Origin: Opitutia bacterium UBA4506 | Lineage (GTDB): Bacteria; Verrucomicrobiota; Verrucomicrobiia; Opitutales; Puniceicoccaceae | Direction of reading: 5' to 3' | DNA: 64,000 bases | Assembly (NCBI GenBank): GCA_002388665.1 | Contig: DGMY01000075.1 | Span: 30,502 to 94,501 of the forward strand | Part shown: piece after piece, positions 61,201-64,000 of the stretch | Position numbering within the stretch: the first letter of the stretch is position 1 | How the letters are laid out: each line of letters opens with the position of its first letter | Position numbers and translations under genes: made by a program | The notes under the pieces: model-generated | Told to the model about the DNA's origin: nothing | Databases searched by the model: none | What the model saw: only the letters and a program-made list of their open reading frames with translations

Positions 61201-61389
61201 GGCGACGGTTTCCGAAATCGTATTTGCGTTCGCACCGGGGTAGCTCGCGCTGACCGATACTTCAGGTGGAACAATCTCCGGATATTGGGAGATGGGAAGA
61301 CTGACCATCGAGGCGACACCCGCCAAGATGATGACAATCGATAAGACCGTAGCGAAGACCGGACGGTCGATGAAAAATCGTGAAAACAT
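58270..61389 (-). CDS. RND efflux pump inner-membrane transporter (AcrB family)
   Basis: A 1039-residue proton-driven pump of the hydrophobe/amphiphile efflux (HAE-1) class. TM helix 4 carries GIVVDDAIIVLENVERI with the proton-relay Asp pair, and TM helix 10 carries LTGLAAKNAILIVEFA with the relay Lys. The N-terminus (FFIDRPVFATVLSIVIILAG) and final TM helices are normal. It sits between the adaptor and channel genes, 36 bp after the adaptor. Drugs, bile-like compounds or solvents are the usual substrates; the exact range cannot be told. Confidence 0.96.
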   Translation of the reverse strand: MFSRFFIDRPVFATVLSIVIILAGVASMVSLPISQYPEIVPPEVSVSASYPGANANTISETVASPLEAQINGVDDMIYIRSTASDDGTLSISVTFEVGTDPDQNTINVNNRVQAAISQLPEEVQRQGVTVRKQSSTILQVVNLYSPDGQYQPLFLSNYALLNVVDELKRVKGVGDASLFGQLNYSMRVWIRPDKLAEYGLTPVDVATAIREQNAQFAAGKFGAEPTTSNPAFTYTVTTPGRLVDKAEFEEIILRSDDTGGTLRLGDVARIELGAQAYSQESSLNGQPAVAMGIYLQPGANALATAEAVHDRLEELSKSFPAGVEFAIPFDTTRFVDVAVEEVIHTFVEACLLVILVVFVFLQSWRATLIPLLAVPISIIGTFAGMSILGFSINLLTLFGLILAIGIVVDDAIIVLENVERIMRTEKKSAKDAAIAAMKEVTGPVIAIVLVLCAVFVPVAFIGGLAGEMYRQFAITIAISVVISGFVALTLTPVLSALFLKDEHKEPWGPFRWFNKGFDWVTDIYVAGVRFFLRHWILGLSSILVFLGAATYLWQKVPSALVPEEDQGYVIAFQYLMPGTALNRTKDVSMPFTQEVMKHPAVEDVITISGMDIATRSGRTNAAVSFIPLKDWSLRKEENLQAASVAGQLTGIGMGGFPDAMIFVVNAPPITGLSTTGGFEGYIQNRIGATPAEMAEVMGEFVAAASERPELAGMRSAFNASVPRYHVQVDREKARSMGVKINDVFTAMQSTFGSLYVNDFTLFGRNYQVTIQAEGEFRESPEDLRNVFVRSSNGSMVPLYSLLSFDKTVGPDVIERFNLFPSGKVQGAPAPGYSSGQALQTMEELAEELLPDGYTLAWTGQAYQERASANTSTFAFAFGIVMIFLILAAQYEQWSLPFAVITAVPYAVFGAIAFVFLRGLQIDIYFQISLLVLTGLAAKNAILIVEFAVMKRKEGMSRMDAAIEGAKLRFRPIVMTSLAFILGVVPLAFSSGAGAASRQSIGTGVIGGMLAATFISILFVPLFYRLIDRAADHETKTEEK

Positions 61390-61425
61390 GGTCTCTGTAG
61401 TTAGAAATTTACTGCGAGAACGGGA

Positions 61426-62601
61426 CTACTCGCTGGTTGGTGTTCCAGCTTCCTGAGCCACGGCTTCATCGCTCGCCCGCTTTTCAACGGGCTCGATCTC
61501 CTGCCCCGGACGGATCCGGATCAACGACGAACTGATGACTCGATCACCCTCGTTCAATCCGGCTTGTACGACCTGCCCGTTATCGATGACAGGTCCCAAC
61601 TCGACCGGACGGGGTTCCACCGTATTCCCCTCCCCAACTACGTAGACCATGCTGCCGTTCGGAGTGGTCAACACCGCCTCTTCAGGAATCACGTAGCTAC
61701 CGGGGAGTTGCAGGCCATCGAAGAAAATTCGAACAAACTGGCCCGGCAACACCGAGTGGTCAGGGTTGGCAAAATCAGCCCGTACCCGAACGGTTCCGGT
61801 GCGATCGTCGATCCGGCTCGCCACAAAGTTAATTCTCCCGTCTTCCGGATAAACGGCGTTACTCCGCAGTCGCATTCTCACGGCAAAACCTTCGTCGCCA
61901 TCGGACCGACCAAACACCGCGTCAAACGCAGGGTCTCCCTCCGGCAAAGAAAAGAGGACGTAGAAAGGGTCGATCTGAGTGACTTCGGTCAGCCGGTCTC
62001 CTGCATTGACCAAGCTCCCTTCCGACAACTCCTCCAAGCCAGTCACACCCGCCTCGGGGCTGCGCACTTCGGTATAATCGAGGCGCAACTGCGCGTCGGA
62101 GACCGCCGCCTCCGACACCGCGACATCTGCCTTCGCCAATTCGAAGATCGACTGCGACTCGTCGCGCTGGCGTTCGCTCAGTGCGTCCGTATCAAAAAGC
62201 TTCTGGGCCCGGTTCCACTCCCGCTCCGCCTGGCGATAGTTCGCCTGAGCACGCTCCAATTGCGCCTCGTTCTGCCGAAGGGCGACCTCATACGGGGCAG
62301 GATCAATCTGAAAAAGAATCTGATCCTTCTCCACTACACTGCCCTCTTCGAATGAACGCTCCAGGATCAATCCTCCCACCCGAGGTCGAACGACAATCCG
62401 ACGCAGACCTTCGACTCGGCCCGGATACGACTGGTCCCATGGCAAGGTTTTCGGCGTTACGGTCACCACCTCAACTTGCGGGGCGCCCCCCAGCGGAGCT
62501 CCCGGCTCTCCTCCCGAACCTTCCGTTCCAGACTCTTCCGAGCAGCCCGCTAATAAAGCCGCTGTAGCGGCGAGAAAGATAGTTGAATAAAGTGTTTTCA
62601 T
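61426..62601 (-). CDS. RND efflux periplasmic adaptor (AcrA family)
   Basis: A 391-residue membrane-fusion protein with a lipoprotein signal (lipobox LAGC) and a Gly-rich linker. The biotinyl-lipoyl and helical hairpin parts show RPRVGGLILERSFEEGSVVEKDQILFQIDPAPYEVALRQNEAQLERAQANY and a matching return helix. The beta-barrel part follows (GTVRVRADFANPDHSVLPGQFVRI). It links AcrB to the outer channel. I use the ATG at 62601; an ATG at 62613 lies inside the operator. A Pro/Glu tail ends the protein. Confidence 0.94.
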   Translation of the reverse strand: MKTLYSTIFLAATAALLAGCSEESGTEGSGGEPGAPLGGAPQVEVVTVTPKTLPWDQSYPGRVEGLRRIVVRPRVGGLILERSFEEGSVVEKDQILFQIDPAPYEVALRQNEAQLERAQANYRQAEREWNRAQKLFDTDALSERQRDESQSIFELAKADVAVSEAAVSDAQLRLDYTEVRSPEAGVTGLEELSEGSLVNAGDRLTEVTQIDPFYVLFSLPEGDPAFDAVFGRSDGDEGFAVRMRLRSNAVYPEDGRINFVASRIDDRTGTVRVRADFANPDHSVLPGQFVRIFFDGLQLPGSYVIPEEAVLTTPNGSMVYVVGEGNTVEPRPVELGPVIDNGQVVQAGLNEGDRVISSSLIRIRPGQEIEPVEKRASDEAVAQEAGTPTSE

Positions 62602-62624
62602 AAATACATTCATGAATGTATGTT
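62601..62624. promoter_or_regulatory. AcrR-type operator in the acrA-tetR gap
   Basis: A perfect 18-bp palindrome, ATACATTCATGAATGTAT (62604-62621), sits beside the acrA start codon and 61 bp upstream of the divergent tetR gene. Taken as a 24-mer (62601-62624) it agrees at 20 positions with the E. coli AcrR operator as I remember it. Binding here would repress the pump and probably the regulator itself. Confidence 0.8.
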
Positions 62625-62682
62625 TCCCATCGCAGGTTGATCCCTTCATTAATAAGGTCAAACTGAAACACTATTTTTTCTC

Positions 62683-63288
62683 ATGGCCCGCCGAACAAAA
62701 GACGAATCTGAACAAACCCACGCCGCGATTCTCGATGCTGCTATCGAAGAATTCTTCCGTCGTGGGGTGGCGCGAACGACGCTTCAGGATATTGCAAAAA
62801 CTTCGGGCTATACCCGCGGGGCGGTCTATCACCACTTCAAGAACAAGGGGGAAATCATCATTCGTCTTTTGGAGAGTGTGCGGCTTCCGGTGGAAACCAT
62901 CCGCAAGGAGTTTGCCGAAGATAATCTCAATGACCCCCTCGGGGCCCTTCACCGTTGGTCGAAGAACGCGATCCACAAGCTGGCCAACGACGAACGGGCC
63001 TGCAAAGTGCACTGGATCTACCTGCGCAGTGACGGTCGGGAAGAGATGGAAGAGGTGTACGAAGCTGAGGAAGAAAAAGTCTGCGGGGTGTCGGAAATCA
63101 TCACGGAGCAGCTGGACAAGGCCCGGAAGCTCGGCCAATTGCGTCCGGGTGTCGAACCCCGCGTCGCATCCGCGGCCCTCTATGCTCTCTATACGGGCCT
63201 TTATTACAACTACCTTCGGGCCGGCGGCAGTAAGGAAATCCCGTTTGACCTAACGCTCGACACATTCTTTCGCGGGCTCAAACCCTGA
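62683..63288 (+). CDS. acrR: TetR/AcrR-family repressor of the RND pump
   Basis: A 201-residue regulator. The N-terminal DNA-binding domain starts MARRTKDESEQTHAAILDAAIEEFFRRGVARTTLQDIAKTSGYTRGAVYHHFKNKGEI (split by eye) and closely follows E. coli AcrR (MARKTK, TRGAIYWHFKDK). The C-terminal ligand domain is less similar, with WIYLRSDGREEMEEVYEAEEE. It is divergent from the pump operon with an AcrR-like operator between them. It should release DNA on binding pump substrates. Confidence 0.93.
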   Translation: MARRTKDESEQTHAAILDAAIEEFFRRGVARTTLQDIAKTSGYTRGAVYHHFKNKGEIIIRLLESVRLPVETIRKEFAEDNLNDPLGALHRWSKNAIHKLANDERACKVHWIYLRSDGREEMEEVYEAEEEKVCGVSEIITEQLDKARKLGQLRPGVEPRVASAALYALYTGLYYNYLRAGGSKEIPFDLTLDTFFRGLKP

Positions 63289-63298
63289 TCCATCTTTC

Positions 63299-64000
63299 TT
63301 AATTTGGACCGGCTGGATCGGCTACCTGTTCCGAGCGAAATTCGTGCGCCTGCATGAGGACCGCGATGACCGTGTTCTTTCGGACTGGTTTGTTAAGGTA
63401 AAAACACATACCCGCCTCGAAACACCGGGCGCGGTCAGCGACGACGGTATTGGCGGTCAGCGCAGAGATAAATGAAGCCGGCACTTTGTGCTCTTTTTCC
63501 CACAAGCGGATTTCTTCGGTCGCATCTCCTCCATTCATGACCGGCATCTGAAGATCCATAAAGATACAATCGGGTTCCTCTTCTCGATACTTCTCAACTG
63601 CATCTCTCCCATTCACCGCGACAATGGGATCGTACCCCAGTTTCTCCAGCATGGTCACGAGCATCTTTCGATTCGCAAAATTGTCCTCCACAATCATCAC
63701 CCGGAGTGGAAACTCCAGTGATAAAAGTTCATCCGGCTCGGTCGAAATCTCTACCGGATTCACCTCTTCCCGCTCTTCGGGAGGACTCATCAAAATGGGG
63801 GGTACCTTCATCGGAAGCTTCAGCACGAACACCGACCCATCTTTTACGCGACTATCCAGTTCCAGGGTCCCTCCCATGAGCTCCGCCAATCTTCGCGAAA
63901 TCGACAATCCGAGCCCCGATCCATCAAACCGTCGGGACGAACTCGAATCTGCCTGGGTGAATGGTTCGAAGACCTGATCCACCTTATCTTCCGGGATGCC
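63299..64000 (-). CDS. Hybrid sensor histidine kinase/response regulator, C-terminal part (truncated by window edge)
   Basis: The frame stays open to the window edge, so only the last 230 or so residues are seen. The ATP-binding domain end has the F box (VFEPFTQADSSSSRRFDGSGLGLSISRRLAELMGG). A receiver domain follows with the acidic pocket RVMIVEDN, the phosphoacceptor Asp in IFMDLQMPVMNGG and the Lys in YLNKPVRK. It is therefore a hybrid kinase, not a plain one. The sensor domain lies outside the window. The gene ends 10 bp after the convergent tetR stop. Confidence 0.93.
   Translation of the reverse strand, partial: GIPEDKVDQVFEPFTQADSSSSRRFDGSGLGLSISRRLAELMGGTLELDSRVKDGSVFVLKLPMKVPPILMSPPEEREEVNPVEISTEPDELLSLEFPLRVMIVEDNFANRKMLVTMLEKLGYDPIVAVNGRDAVEKYREEEPDCIFMDLQMPVMNGGDATEEIRLWEKEHKVPASFISALTANTVVADRARCFEAGMCFYLNKPVRKNTVIAVLMQAHEFRSEQVADPAGPN

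Noticed and set aside
1..64000. CRISPR arrays, prophage, integrase or restriction systems
   Set aside because: No regular direct repeats with spacers, no phage structural or integrase genes and no recognisable methyltransferase were found on either strand.

Overview
The window is chromosomal DNA from a Gram-negative bacterium. I place it in Verrucomicrobiota, probably near the marine Opitutae. This rests on gene content and protein style (a DUF1501/DUF1800 pair, an exosortase-associated EpsI protein, Planctomycetes/Verrucomicrobia-type exported proteins), not on a database search. Coding density is high. There is no rRNA operon, prophage, CRISPR array or large island. The only mobile-type gene is a REP-associated (RAYT-like) transposase.

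Layout. (1) 1-12943, minus strand: an ancient information-processing cluster in the order tRNA-Thr, tuf, tRNA-Trp, secE, nusG, rplK, rplA, rplJ, rplL, rpoB, rpoC, ending in a strong terminator at 113-147. RNA structures sit around rplL and before rpoB. (2) 12981-26778: housekeeping genes (DUF971, radC, NDH-2, aroE, a SirB1-like gene, ffh), then the RAYT transposase, a menC-menE-hemB unit, trpD-glmM, and an outer-membrane protein. (3) 26888-40155: avtA, dodecin, DUF1800/DUF1501, a small barrel protein, EpsI plus a mechanosensitive channel, two exported proteins, polX, elongation factor P and an Fpg/Nei glycosylase. (4) 40201-50231, minus strand: polyamine synthesis (speA, carboxy(nor)spermidine dehydrogenase, nspC), an AEC transporter, sulfate activation (cysC, cysD, cysN) and pyrG. 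(5) 50461-56673: a membrane protein, a possible nuclease-fold protein, a four-helix-bundle protein, the divergent oxyR/katA pair with an ankyrin gene, a DUF1573 protein and a small lipoprotein. (6) 56786-63288: an RND efflux operon (acrA-acrB-oprM order) divergent from its own TetR/AcrR repressor gene. Last comes the 3' part of a hybrid histidine kinase.

The least expected signals are these. Five intergenic copies of a 20-bp motif (consensus GTCAANNNNAATGTACCWGG) are present, one lying in an imperfect palindrome just upstream of the transposase. The rplL ribosome-binding site can be caught in one of two crossing RNA pairings. RpoC has lost the cysteines of its second zinc site. Elongation factor P carries Arg32 at the modified tip. 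The Fpg/Nei protein has lost three of its four zinc ligands. A 24-bp site upstream of the RND operon is nearly identical to the E. coli AcrR operator as I remember it.
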